Positions 1 to 10,568 of a stretch of 64,000 bases of DNA are shown here, in pieces. The notes under the pieces are model-generated. The model worked only from the letters and a program-made list of their open reading frames with translations, was not told the DNA's origin and did no database searches. Made by a program: the position numbers and the translations under genes. Within the stretch, counting starts at the first letter, position 1; every line of letters begins with the position of its first letter. The stretch spans positions 531,001 through 595,000 of the forward strand of contig JAHHEN010000003.1 of NCBI GenBank assembly GCA_018982785.1. Direction: 5' to 3'. The stretch is from Enterococcus innesii. GTDB taxonomy: Bacteria > Bacillota > Bacilli > Lactobacillales > Enterococcaceae.

Positions 1-743
1 GGAATCTCATAAGGGGGTTCATCTGGTAAAAACAGTGCCTCTTTTTGATAAGCAATCAATTCTTCGATAGCTGTTTTTCCGTAGATCAGCATCTCATTCA
101 ACTGCTGACCATCAAAGGTCGCTTCTTCCCCAGTTCCTTGCAATTCGACAAATCGACCGGATTCTGTCATCACCAAATTCATGTCGACAGCAGCTGAAGA
201 ATCTTCTTGATAATCGAGATCAGTCACACAGGTGCCATCTGGTAAGATTCCAACGCTGATGGCTGCCAAATGCTCCTTGATCGGGTCTTCCGTCAATGCT
301 TTGTCACGCAACAATGTATCGATAGCTAAACGCAACGCAACAAATGCGCCGGTAATACTAGCTGTTCGGGTACCACCATCTGCTTGAACAACATCACAAT
401 CGACCACAATACTGCGTTCCCCTAGCTTTTCTAAATCGACCACAGCTCGCAAGGAACGAGCGATCAGCCGTTGGATTTCCATTGTACGACCAGAAAGCTT
501 ACCTTTGGCACTTTCTCGACGGTTACGAGTGTTGGTCGCTCGTGGGAGCATACTGTATTCGGCTGTGACCCAGCCTTTTCCCGTATCTCGTAAAAACGGA
601 GGGACCCGATCTTCAATCGTTGCCGAACAGATCACGGTTGTGTCACCAAAAGAGATCACAACCGATCCTTCGGGGTGTTTGTAGACGTTGGTTTGAATTT
701 CAACTGGTCTTAACATTGTTTCTTTTCTGCCATCATGTCGCAT
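1..743 (-). CDS. rph: Ribonuclease PH, 3' end outside the window
   Basis: Phosphorolytic 3'-5' exoribonuclease that trims the CCA-flanking 3' ends of tRNA precursors. The frame is open from ATG at 743 to the window edge (247 codons). It starts [19 protein letters not shown] and carries the family blocks [37 protein letters not shown] and [25 protein letters not shown] at 751-756 is seven bases before the start. The stop codon of murI directly abuts this ATG, so the two are cotranscribed and probably coupled. B. subtilis RNase PH has about 245 residues. This frame already reaches that length and is still open (LPDEPPYEI), so it may be near its end or fused to a following domain such as an RdgB/HAM1 pyrophosphatase. 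The window cannot decide this. Confidence 0.95.
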   Translation of the reverse strand, partial: MRHDGRKETMLRPVEIQTNVYKHPEGSVVISFGDTTVICSATIEDRVPPFLRDTGKGWVTAEYSMLPRATNTRNRRESAKGKLSGRTMEIQRLIARSLRAVVDLEKLGERSIVVDCDVVQADGGTRTASITGAFVALRLAIDTLLRDKALTEDPIKEHLAAISVGILPDGTCVTDLDYQEDSSAAVDMNLVMTESGRFVELQGTGEEATFDGQQLNEMLIYGKTAIEELIAYQKEALFLPDEPPYEI

Positions 744-1566
744 TTAAAAGCCTCCTAAATCAGTGTGAACCGATGAGATCGTGTCTAAATCAAGCCAATC
801 ATTGGCGATCTCATCAAATATTTTCGGTGAACCAGTAGTAAAAAATGCATGCTGCGGGTGCGGATCGTCCTGGCTCGTTGCTGCAATGGCGAAATAGTCC
901 AACAAGGTACTGACTTCCCCACCGTTTCTGCCCCTGAATCAATGAGCTGGATATGGGCCCCCAATTCATTTTGGATCAAAGGGCGCAATAAAGGATAATG
1001 GGTACAGCCCAGAATCACCGTATCTAACCGCTTGTTTTTCAAGGGGCGTAACGTTTCTGCCACAATTTTCTTGGCAACCGAGCTATGGTATTGTTTGCTT
1101 TCTACGATCGGTACAAACTTTGGGCAAGCCAAACTGACGACTGACGCATGAGGGGCTTTCCCATGAAGGGCGCGCTTGTACGAGTCGCTTTTAATCGTTC
1201 CGTTTGTCCCAATAACACCGATTCGTTGATTTTTGCTTGCTTTGACCGCTGCTCGACTGCCAGGCAGTATCACGCCGATCACTGGAATATCCAGTTGTTC
1301 TTTGATTTCTTCAAGAGCGACCGCTGTTGCTGTGTTACAGGCGATCACCAACATTTTAATGTTTTTTCCAATAAAAAACGGGTCATTTGCCACGTATACT
1401 CGATGACTTGCTCAGCAGGTCTTGGGCCATAAGGGCATCTGGCAGTATCGCCTAGATAAAGAATCGATTCGTTGGGCAGTTGTTTGATTGCCTCTTTGAC
1501 GACCGTCAACCCACCAACACCAGAATCGATAAAGCCAATTGGTCTGTTGTTTGTCATAGTTTCCAT
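744..1566 (-). CDS. murI: Glutamate racemase, frame broken twice
   Basis: Converts L-Glu to D-Glu for peptidoglycan. The first segment from ATG 1566 reads [20 protein letters not shown] with the Asp of the DSGVGG motif. It then meets a frame break near 1369, where six A in the coding strand should be seven ([18 protein letters not shown]). The catalytic Cys blocks ACNTATA and GCTHYPLL both follow. A second break near 914 lost one G (GAETVG then EVSTLLDYF). After both repairs the protein ends in [13 protein letters not shown] and stops at 744-746, directly in front of rph. Reconstructed length is about 274 residues, normal for MurI. An essential function and two homopolymer losses argue for sequencing error rather than a pseudogene. 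Confidence 0.92.
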
Positions 1567-1692
1567 CCTTTACATGAAAGAAAGAGTTTGATGCATTTTT
1601 CTCTCTTATTCATTTTGGACTTTTTTTGTCTATTTTTCAAGTATTCCTTTCGTTTGCTAAAGAAAGCTTTCCCAAAAAAATACCAATCGGTA

Positions 1693-1746
1693 CAAAAAAA
1701 GCCCCAACCATTGGCTCACAACCAGCAAGTTGCACTTGCATGGTTG
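1693..1746 (-). terminator. Terminator after the amino acid ABC operon
   Basis: On the minus strand outer arms CAACCA (1741-1746) and TGGTTG (1705-1710) flank an inner hairpin GCAAGT-GCA-ACTTGC. A GGGGC and seven T follow. It lies just downstream of the permease ending at 1785. Confidence 0.6.
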
Positions 1747-1784
1747 AAAGACCGATCGCGGGGATTTTTGTCGATTGTTCATTT

Positions 1785-2441
1785 TTAGTAATCGTACTGA
1801 CGTTTTTCCAAAAAACCTGAAAGCAATGACAGTGCATAACAAACCAAAAAGTATAAGACAGTCATTGCCAAAAACATTGGCAAAACATAGTTTGTATTTT
1901 GACCATAAATGATCCGGGCATGATGGGTCAACTCTGGTAAAGAAATGATCACGGCTAGTGATGTATCCTTGATCAAAGAGATCAACTGACTGACGATCGC
2001 TGGCAACATCGCTTTAAATGCTTGTGGCACGACGATACTGCGCAATACTTCAACATAACTTAATCCCGTTGATAAACCAGCTTCCATCTGACCTTTTGGC
2101 ACAGAATTCAAGCCCGCTCGAAAGATCTCAGAAAGCATCGCTGATTCAAAAATCGTCAACGCCACCACCGCTGACCAAAAAATGTTAAAGCGGATGCCAA
2201 TCTGTGGCAAGGCAAAGTAAGTGAAGAAAATGATCAAAAGCAAAGGCAAGTTACGAATAACATCAATCACGACACCTAGTACTTTAGAAAAGACCGGAAT
2301 CGAGCTGAAGCGTAAAATACCGGCGATTCCTCCAATAATAAAGCTAAATAAGATCGAGAGGATCGACACTTCAACCGTAACACGTAAGCCATCGATCAAA
2401 AAGCGAATGTTAATCGCTGAAAAAGCTTCAAAAAAATCCAT
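1785..2441 (-). CDS. Polar amino acid ABC transporter permease (second)
   Basis: Inner-membrane subunit of a His/Glu/Gln/Arg-type ABC importer, 218 residues with five predicted membrane segments. The HisM/GlnP signature is clear: RNLPLLLIIFFTYF near residue 85, SAMLSEIFRAGLNSVPKGQMEA in the middle, and the ATPase-contact loop VLRSIVVPQAFKAMLPAIVSQ. AAGGAG lies nine bases before the ATG. It follows the other permease by 17 bases and is the last gene of a four-gene operon (ATPase, binding protein, two permeases), so the pore is probably a heterodimer. Substrate cannot be fixed from sequence. Glutamine or glutamate is the usual assignment. Confidence 0.9.
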   Translation of the reverse strand: MDFFEAFSAINIRFLIDGLRVTVEVSILSILFSFIIGGIAGILRFSSIPVFSKVLGVVIDVIRNLPLLLIIFFTYFALPQIGIRFNIFWSAVVALTIFESAMLSEIFRAGLNSVPKGQMEAGLSTGLSYVEVLRSIVVPQAFKAMLPAIVSQLISLIKDTSLAVIISLPELTHHARIIYGQNTNYVLPMFLAMTVLYFLVCYALSLLSGFLEKRQYDY

Positions 2442-2458
2442 AGTTCTTTAGCTCCTTT

Positions 2459-3106
2459 CTATGAGCGGACAGCCCAACGCCGTTCCAAGTAAACCATCAA
2501 ATAAGACAATGGCAGGGTGATAATCAAATAGAAAAGACCAACAATGATATAGGTATCAAATGTATTGAAGGTCTCGCTTGCGATCAAATCCCCTTGATAC
2601 ATGATATCTAATCCTGCGACCATCGCTAAAATTGAGGAGTTTTTGACGAGGTTAATAAATTGATTGCCTAGTGGCGGCACAACGATTTTAAATGCTTGAG
2701 GCAAAATAATGTAGCGCATCGCTTGACTATAAGTAAAGCCAGAAGACAAGGAAGCTTCCATCTGTCCTTTAGGAACCGTTTGGATCCCTGAACGGATCGT
2801 CTCGGCGATAAATGCCGATGTATAGATCGTTAAACCAATCGTTCCAGCTTGAAATCCGTCAAAAGAGACCCAATACATTGGCACAACAACATAAAAGAAC
2901 ATCACGATGATCAATAAGGGAATATTTCTAAAAAACTCGACATATGCTTTGGCGATCCCTTTGATGAAGCGATTGTCTGACAACTGAAAAATTGCCATTA
3001 AAGTTCCGATCAAAAGGCTAAAAAACAGTGCGATCAAACTCGCCATGACTGTATATTTAAAGCCTTCAATAAACTGACCGGTATAGGTTTGAAATAATTC
3101 AACCAT
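2459..3106 (-). CDS. Polar amino acid ABC transporter permease (first)
   Basis: Membrane subunit of the amino acid importer, 215 residues, HisMQ/GlnP type. It shows FFRNIPLLIIVMFFYVVVP, then TSAFIAETIRSGIQTVPKGQ and the EAA-like coupling loop YIILPQAFKIVVPPLGNQ. It starts 11 bases after the binding-protein gene and shares its AGGAGG-rich spacing. The paralogue downstream supplies the partner half of the pore. No damage was seen. Confidence 0.9.
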   Translation of the reverse strand: MVELFQTYTGQFIEGFKYTVMASLIALFFSLLIGTLMAIFQLSDNRFIKGIAKAYVEFFRNIPLLIIVMFFYVVVPMYWVSFDGFQAGTIGLTIYTSAFIAETIRSGIQTVPKGQMEASLSSGFTYSQAMRYIILPQAFKIVVPPLGNQFINLVKNSSILAMVAGLDIMYQGDLIASETFNTFDTYIIVGLFYLIITLPLSYLMVYLERRWAVRS

Positions 3107-3117
3107 TCAGTTTCCTC

Positions 3118-3929
3118 CTAATCTACTTTTCCTGATTCGTCTTCAGGGAACCATTTGTTGTAAATCTCATCATAGGTTCCATCTTCACGCATTTCCCGCA
3201 AGGCTTGATTGACAGCATCTAGAAATGGTTTTTGACCTTTGTTGATGGCAATCCCATAAGGCTCTTCGGTAAATGTTTCGCCAACTAAATGATAATTAGG
3301 ATTTTCACTCGCCATCCCTAATAGGATTGCGTTATCCGTAGTCATAGCATCCCCTTGTCCTGATTGCAAAGCAGTAAAGGCTTCTGCATAATTTTCAAGT
3401 TCTAGGATTTGCGCTTCTGGTGCAGCCTCACGAATGTTTACAGCTGACGTAGAGCCTTTCACGACCAATACAGTGGTGTCTGCGGTCAAATCTTCAATCC
3501 CTTGGATTGGACTATCTTTTGCGACCAATAAAGATTGTCCTGCATCAAAATAAACATCCGAAAAGTCAACTTGCTTTTTACGCTCTTCCGTGATGGTCAT
3601 CGTTGCGATGATCGCATCGATATTGCCGTTTTTCAAAAGCGGAATCCGAGTTTTTGAGGTAACTTCAACAAAAATTGCATTGCCATCACGCCCTAAGATT
3701 TTTTCAGTGATCGCACGAGCGATATCAATATCAAAGCCACGCACTTCTCTAGTCGCGATATCCATCAACCCAAATAGACGGGTATCGTTTTTTACGCCCC
3801 AAACGATCTGATTCGTCTCTTTGCTGTTTTCTAAAATATCAATATCTGCGGCACTTTGTCCTTTACAACCTGAGAAAGTCACAAGGGCAAAGGCTAAAAC
3901 TAGAAAAGAAAAATTTTTTTCTTTTTCAT
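3118..3929 (-). CDS. Amino acid ABC transporter substrate-binding lipoprotein, frame break in signal peptide
   Basis: Extracellular family-3 solute-binding lipoprotein that feeds the two downstream permeases. The intact part shows WGVKNDTRLFGLMDIATREVRGFDIDIARAI, the family-3 block near its N-terminus, and YGIAINKGQKPFLDAVN near the C-terminus. The true start is ATG 3927-3929 (MKKKKIFLF) with AGGAGGAACCT just upstream. A one-base loss in the A/T runs between about 3900 and 3917 brings a premature TAG. Restoring one T gives a signal peptide ending in the lipobox TFSGC. Reconstructed length is about 270 residues. Confidence 0.9.
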
Positions 3930-3947
3930 ATAGGTTCCTCCTGTCGC

Positions 3948-4685
3948 TTAATGATTTGTGACTTTGCTCAAGAATTGTTTTGCACGCTCGTCCCTTGGTG
4001 CGTCAAAGAATCCATCGACATCCCGTCGATCTTCTAGCACTTGGCCTTCTGCCATAAAGACGATTCGATCTGCTACTTCACGAGCAAAGCTCATTTCATG
4101 GGTAACGACAATCATGGACATTCCTTCACTGGCGATTTTTTTCATGACATCTAGTACATCGCCAATCATTTCTGGGTCCAATGCTGAAGTTGGCTCATCA
4201 AAAAGCAGCATCTCTGGTTTCATCGCAAGGCCTCGGGCAATTGCGACCCGCTGCTGTTGTCCACCGGATAACATAGACGGATAAGAATCTTTTTTATCCA
4301 ACATCCCAACTCGATCAAGTAGTTTTTCCGCCAAATTGATGGCTTCTTGCTCATTTTGTTTTAATACTTTAATCGGCGCTAACGTAATGTTTTCTAACAC
4401 GGTTTTGTTTGGATACAAGTTAAAATGTTGAAACACCATACCAATGTTTTTTCTAACTTCTGTCATTTTGACATCTTTATCAAATAAGTTCTTGCCGTTG
4501 ACTAACAATTGACCACCTGAAATGGTTTCTAGTCCATTAATTGTACGGAGCATTGTACTTTTACCAGAACCTGAAGGTCCGATAACAACAACGACCTCAC
4601 CTTTTTCAAATTCAAGGTTGATGTTTTTTAATGCATGGAACTTTCCGTAATATTTCTCTACGTTCTTAAATTCGATCATTGCCAT
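3948..4685 (-). CDS. Polar amino acid ABC transporter ATPase
   Basis: GlnQ/HisP-type ATPase of 245 residues energising amino acid import. It has Walker A GPSGSGKST near residue 38, the Q-loop MVFQHFNLYPNKTVLENI, the signature LSGGQQQRVAIARGLA, Walker B MLLFDEPTSALDPE and the H-loop VVTHEM. The start MAMIEF has AGGAG about nine bases upstream. It is the first gene of the importer operon and lies 18 bases before the binding-protein gene. Gene order and subfamily point to glutamine or glutamate uptake, but specificity is inferred. Confidence 0.93.
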   Translation of the reverse strand: MAMIEFKNVEKYYGKFHALKNINLEFEKGEVVVVIGPSGSGKSTMLRTINGLETISGGQLLVNGKNLFDKDVKMTEVRKNIGMVFQHFNLYPNKTVLENITLAPIKVLKQNEQEAINLAEKLLDRVGMLDKKDSYPSMLSGGQQQRVAIARGLAMKPEMLLFDEPTSALDPEMIGDVLDVMKKIASEGMSMIVVTHEMSFAREVADRIVFMAEGQVLEDRRDVDGFFDAPRDERAKQFLSKVTNH

Positions 4686-4744
4686 TGATTCACACTCCTA
4701 GCTATTTTTAAAATTAAATGAGTAAATGGAAAGATTTGATTCAT

Positions 4745-4774
4745 ATTATAGCCCAATCTTTTTTCATTTGTAAA
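4745..4774 (-). promoter_or_regulatory. Promoter of the amino acid importer operon
   Basis: Minus-strand TTTACA (4769-4774), 18-base spacer, TATAAT (4745-4750), about 60 bases before the ATPase start. It is a good vegetative match with a perfect -10. The rest of the 4686-4952 gap holds the divergent trpS promoter and no convincing gene. Confidence 0.6.
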
Positions 4775-4890
4775 GGTGCTTTTCCAATGTTCCCCCCTTA
4801 TTTCTGAAAAGACAAGTGCTATTTTACTTTGATGTGAGGTTTTTGTCCATGAAAATTTTTCTAACCTCGACAGATCACAAGGAGAACCTG

Positions 4891-5957
<1,067 letters not shown>

Positions 5958-5958
<1 letters not shown>

Positions 5959-5988
5959 AAAAATAAGCCTTAGCGGCTTATTTTTTTG
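5958..5988 (+). terminator. Terminator of trpS
   Basis: AAATAAGCC-TTAG-CGGCTTATTTTTTT hairpin immediately after the trpS stop, with T-runs suited to both directions. Confidence 0.85.
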
Positions 5989-6019
5989 TTCACAAATCGA
6001 GAATACAATTTAATGCTAA

Positions 6020-6048
6020 ACCTACGAGCACACTCTGTGTTAGGTTTC
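6020..6048. other. Inverted repeat in the trpS-pheT gap
   Basis: AAACCTA pairs with TAGGTTT around an inner ACAC-TCT-GTGT. No poly-T follows on either strand. The surrounding 5989-6299 stretch holds no convincing gene. The plus-strand frame at 6178-6360 lacks a ribosome binding site and runs through the pheST terminator. Confidence 0.4.
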
Positions 6049-6299
6049 ACGAGCAAACTTCATCCGCAGACCGATCCATTAGGCAACTTGATTTGATGCG
6101 ATTTCTTGCGAAAAAACCTAGAAAATTGCCCTAAAAATAACTTCGAAAATGCTGGTTAGAGAATCATTTTCTCAACCTTGACAGCGCTAAAAAAAGAACA
6201 GAACAAAAAAGCTGGATTGCCTTTGATAGTGAGATACTTTACGGCTCCAACCCAACTCCTAACATTTTTGCGTCATCTGAACATCTATTATAATAGTAG

Positions 6300-6345
6300 A
6301 AAACGTTCCCCACCTTCATTTTTTTCAAGGTGGGGAACGTTTTTC
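6300..6345 (-). terminator. Terminator of pheST (bidirectional)
   Basis: Seventeen-base arms AAAACGTTCCCCACCTT and AAGGTGGGGAACGTTTT around a short T-rich loop, followed by T-runs on both sides. It is the strongest hairpin of the first 10 kb and lies 12 bases after the pheT stop. Confidence 0.9.
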
Positions 6346-6356
6346 TTCATATTCTA

Positions 6357-8775
6357 TTAGCGGATTTCTGCTTGAACTTTTTCTTCTAAGTTACGAGTAA
6401 TTTTCGCTATTGCTTGATTGATCTCTTCATCCGTCAGGGTAGCTTCTGGATTGCTAAAGGTCAGGCTGTACCCTAATGATTTTTTGCCTGCTTCGATGTT
6501 TTTCCCTTGATAAACATCGAATAAGCGAATATCAATTAAGAAGCGACCGGCACTTTCGCGAATGATCTCCATCACGGACTGGTTATCGATCCTTTCATCA
6601 AGTAAGAGTGCCATATCCCGCGTTACTGATGGGAACTTAGAAACTGGTTGATAGACCAATTGTTCTGTTTTCGCTGCTAACAGTTGATCTAAGTTCAATT
6701 CAGCAACATAGGTTTCACTCACTTCATAATCTTTGGCGATCGATGGGTGGACTTGTCCCAAGAAGCCGATTTCTTGGTCATCTAGCAGGATCATTGCCGT
6801 ACGGCCAGGATGCATCTCTTTGATAGCTGCCGTTTTTTGATAACGAATACGGTCGGTTAATGCCAACGAATCAAATAGATTTTCTAAAATGCCTTTTAAA
6901 TGGAAGAAATCAACTTTTTGAGCTTGGGTTTGCCAGTCTTTCTCATAGATATTTCCTGTCAAAGCTAGCCCCAAGTGATTGACTTCTGTTGGCAGCTCGT
7001 GTTTACTGTCGCCTGTCTGATAAAAGACGCGACCAATTTCATACAAAGCAACACGATTGTTTTTACGTGCCAAGTTGTACGCAACGTCGTCTAACAAACC
7101 TGAAATCAGATTCAAGCGCAAGACGGCACGCTCTTCGGTCATTGGCCAATCCAATCGAGTCACTTGGCTCGATTTATCCGTAAATTGTTGTGCCTTCTCT
7201 TCCGTTGTCAAAGCATAGCTGATGGCTTCACTGACCCCGTTGCCTTCCAATAGCGTCCGAACTTCTCTAGTCAGACGTTGCGCTTTGGTTAGATGACCGG
7301 CAACCGTTTCTCCTTGCGGTAAAGTCGATGGCAAACGATCATAACCGTAAATACGCGCCACTTCTTCAATGATATCTGCTTCGATCGTAATATCCCAACG
7401 ACGAGGTGGGACAGAAACAATATAGCTGTCTGCTTCTTGACGATGACCAAAGCCTAATGCATCAAAGATTTCTTGCACTTCTTCATCAGTGATTTCTGTG
7501 CCTAAATAGCTATTGATTCGAGCTAAAGTGATTGTAACCTCAACAGGTTCTACTGCTACTTGGGAACCTATTACTGCCCCTTTTAAGACCGTTCCACCAG
7601 CAAGTTCCGCAATCAGTGCTGCTGCTGCATCACAAGCTTTTGCAACCGTGGCTTGGTTGATCCCTTTTTCAAAACGAGCGGAGGATTCGCTTCTTAAATT
7701 GAATTTCTTTGAGGTCAAACGAATCGCTAACGGATCGAACAAGGCCGCTTCTAAAGCGACTGTAGTCGTTTTTTCCGTGATTTCTGAATCAAGCCCTCCC
7801 ATGACGCCTGCGAGCGCAACGGGCGTGGTTCCGTTGGTGATAACGATGTCTTCTGGGGAAAGCTGACGTGTTTCTCCATCTAAAGTCACCAAACTTTCAT
7901 TTTCTTTACCACGACGGACAAGTATTTCTTTGCTGTCGAGCTTTTGATAATCAAAGGCATGCAATGGTTGGCCAAATAATAGTAAGATATAATTCGTCAC
8001 GTCCACGACATTGTTGATTGGACGAATACCTTCATTCATCAAGCGATTTTGCAACCATTGTGGACTTGGGGCGATCGTTACACCATCAATGATTCGAATT
8101 TGGTAGGCGGGTGCATCTGTTGCTTCAGTGACCTTCACCTGAATTTTATCGGCAGCAGCTACTTCACTTTCAGTAAGCGAAATTTCAGGAAACTTCGGTG
8201 TTTGGCGATAGATCGCACCGACTTCATAAGCAACCCCCGCATGCTCAACGCATCCGCACGATTCGGAGTGATCGACAATTCGATAATGTGATCATCCATA
8301 TCCAGATAAGGAAAAACCGGTGATCCTGGTTCTGCTTCTGCTGGTAAATAATAGATTCCTTCCGCGTATTCTTTGGGAATCACGCTATCGGCATATCCCA
8401 ACTCTTGCAACGAACAAATCATGCCGTTGGAAACTTCTCCCCGCATCTTGCCCTTTTTTATTTTTACATTGCCCGCGATTCGAGAGCCTGGTAATGCCAC
8501 GATGACTTTGATGCCGCTTTTGACATTCGGCGCACCGCAAACGATCTGTGAATCTTCATCCTCGCCAATATTTACTTGGCAAATCGATAGATGGTCAGAG
8601 TCCGGATGCGGTCGGCAGTCGGTCACTTCTCCGACAACGATTTTTTTAAGCCTTCTTCAGGCACGTCAATACCTTCGACTTCGATCCCCGTCACTGACAT
8701 TTTATCCGCCAGCTCTTTGGGTGTGATCTCAGACAGATCAAGGTATTCATTTAACCATTTATATGATACTAACAT
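6357..8775 (-). CDS. pheT: Phenylalanine-tRNA ligase beta subunit, frame broken twice
   Basis: Large subunit of PheRS, carrying the editing domain and tRNA-binding regions. ATG 8775 ([17 protein letters not shown]) directly follows the TAA of pheS. The N-terminal EMAP-II-like tRNA-binding domain ([24 protein letters not shown]) is separated from the start by a break near 8647, where seven A should be eight. A second break near 8235, with five G instead of six, separates [10 protein letters not shown] from [15 protein letters not shown]. The remaining 593-residue segment has the B3/B4 editing core ([12 protein letters not shown]) and a C-terminal anticodon-binding domain. Reconstructed length is about 806 residues, as expected. 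Confidence 0.93.
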
Positions 8776-9822
8776 TTATTGTTCCCCCTTGAACTGGCGA
8801 ATAAAACGCACATCATTTTGATAGAATTGGCGAATGTCGTTCACGCCGTAGCGCAGCATTGCCACTCGGTCAGGACCTAAACCAAAAGCAAATCCCGAAT
8901 ATTGGGTTGGATCAATCCCTGACATTTCTAAGACGTTAGGATGGACCATTCCGGCACCAAGGATCTCGATCCAGCCAGTTTGTTTACAAACATTACATCC
9001 GGCACCACCGCACTTGAAGCAACTGACATCGACTTCGACCGATGGTTCTGTGAAAGGGAAATAGCTTGGTCGCAAGCGAATTTGGCGATCTTCCCCAAAC
9101 ATTTTTTGCATCATGACTTCTAAGGTTCCTTTTAAGTCACCCATCGTAATATTTTTATCGATTACCAATCCTTCAATTTGATGGAATTGGTGGCTATGGG
9201 TCGCATCATCTGTATCACGACGGAAAACTTTCCCGGGAGAGATCATCCGTAACGGCCCTTTTGAAAAATCATGGGTCTCCATTGTTCTCGCTTGAACGGG
9301 TGATGTATGGGTTCGAATCAACACTTCCTCTGAAATATAAAAGGTGTCCTGCATGTCTCTGGCAGGATGATCTTTTGGCAGATTCATCCGCTCGAAGTTG
9401 TAATGATCTTTTTTCCACTTCATAGCCTTCAACGACTTGGTAGCCCATACCAACAAAGATATCTTCGATTTCTTCCATGATTTGTGTCAGCACATGGCGA
9501 GTTCCTCGGTCCATCTTTTTACCAGGCAACGTCACGTCGATGGATTCTTCAGCGAGGGCTTTTTCCAAGTTTGCTGCTTCGATAGACGTCTTGGCTTCTT
9601 CGATCGCTTCTGTCAAAATATCACGAATCTCGTTGGCATAGCTCCCCACCTTCGGCCGTTCTTCCGCAGAAAGATCTTTCATCCCCCGTAGAACTTCAGT
9701 GATGGGTCCTTTTTTCCAAGCACTTCCACTCGAATTTGATTCAAGTCGTTCATGGTTGGACTTTCTTTGATTTTAAGCAATGTCGTTTCCTTCAATGCTT
9801 CTAATTTTTCTTGTAAAGACAT
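8776..9822 (-). CDS. pheS: Phenylalanine-tRNA ligase alpha subunit, frame broken twice
   Basis: Catalytic class II subunit of PheRS. The start [12 protein letters not shown] at 9822 has AGGAGG upstream. The first break near 9710 lost one base in AAAAAAGG ([16 protein letters not shown]). The second near 9411 is a rare gain: six A where five fit ([20 protein letters not shown]). Catalytic blocks are intact: [33 protein letters not shown] and [17 protein letters not shown]. It heads the pheS-pheT operon behind a T-box leader. Reconstructed length is about 348 residues. Two breaks in an essential gene again indicate sequence error. Confidence 0.93.
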
Positions 9823-9904
9823 GTGTTTCCTCCTTCTATACTGTGAATAGTGTAAGAATAACAAGACTGGATTGACTGAATAAAGGGAATATCATTCATT
9901 TAAA

Positions 9905-10140
9905 GACAAAAAAGACATCATCCCTTAAAAAAGGAACGACGTCTCGTGTTACCATCCTCATTCGCGAAAAAACCGCGCACTCACTTCGGCTAACGACAGC
10001 AAAACTGCCGACTGACTGTAATCAGCAAGCTCCAGAAGTGAAATTCATTTTTCGAATGCAGGACTTGCTTTCAGTCTGTGACAAGTCTCCCTTTTTCTGA
10101 TTCAGCCAAATTACTAGTTTCTATCAACGCTTTTTAACTA
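9905..10140 (-). promoter_or_regulatory. T-box riboswitch for pheST (tRNA-Phe)
   Basis: The minus-strand leader of pheS has T-box hallmarks: an AGGGAGA-type bulge in stem I, a candidate specifier codon UUC (10040-10042) followed by A, and the T-box sequence AGGATGGTAACACG at 9945-9958. A terminator follows at 9909-9943 with arms GACGTCGTTCC and GGATGATGTC plus six T. Uncharged tRNA-Phe is expected to favour the antiterminator and switch on pheST. The element fills the gap between hxlR and pheS. Confidence 0.92.
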
Positions 10141-10178
10141 TTCATTTAAGGTTAGTTTACCTAATTTCTGGTGAGAAA

Positions 10179-10501
10179 TCAACTGCATTCTTCCTCACGT
10201 ACCCATGTTTCTGCCCAACGCTTCACACTCATCATACTCTTTTCAAGAGCAATACCTCTTGGCGTCAAGCAGTAAAGATTGTTTTCTTTGCAGACAATTT
10301 CTTCCCGCTCTAATTCTTTCAAGCGTTCGACTAACACCCGATCACTCACTTGAGGAATCTTGTTTGCTAACTCAACAAATCTTTGTTTGCCGTCTTCAAG
10401 AAGGACATCCCAATGATCAAGCCGTTCCACTTTTTGCCTAAAATAGAAAAAGCTTTTTCAAATTTAGGACAAAGGGCATAATCCGATTCTACTTTTATCA
10501 T
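10179..10501 (-). CDS. HxlR-family transcriptional regulator, frame broken once
   Basis: Small winged-helix regulator of the HxlR/DUF24 family, which often senses electrophiles or redox stress. The start is ATG 10499-10501 (MIKVESDYALCPKFEKAF) after AGAGGTGATGG. The N-terminal Cys at residue 11 sits where DUF24 sensors keep their conserved redox Cys. A missing G near 10414 (WNGLII then DVLLEDGKQRFVELA) breaks the frame. The DNA-binding part NKIPQVSDRVLVERLKELE is typical. Reconstructed length is about 107 residues. It stands alone between addA and the pheST T-box, so its target is unknown. Confidence 0.8.
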
Positions 10502-10568
10502 TCTCCATCACCTCTTTTACCTATTATAGCATATGACTTACGAATTGTAAGAAACTAGGATCGATCAG

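Noticed and set aside
6178..6360. 60-codon plus-strand frame between trpS and pheT
   Set aside because: No ribosome binding site, and it runs through the pheST terminator hairpin.
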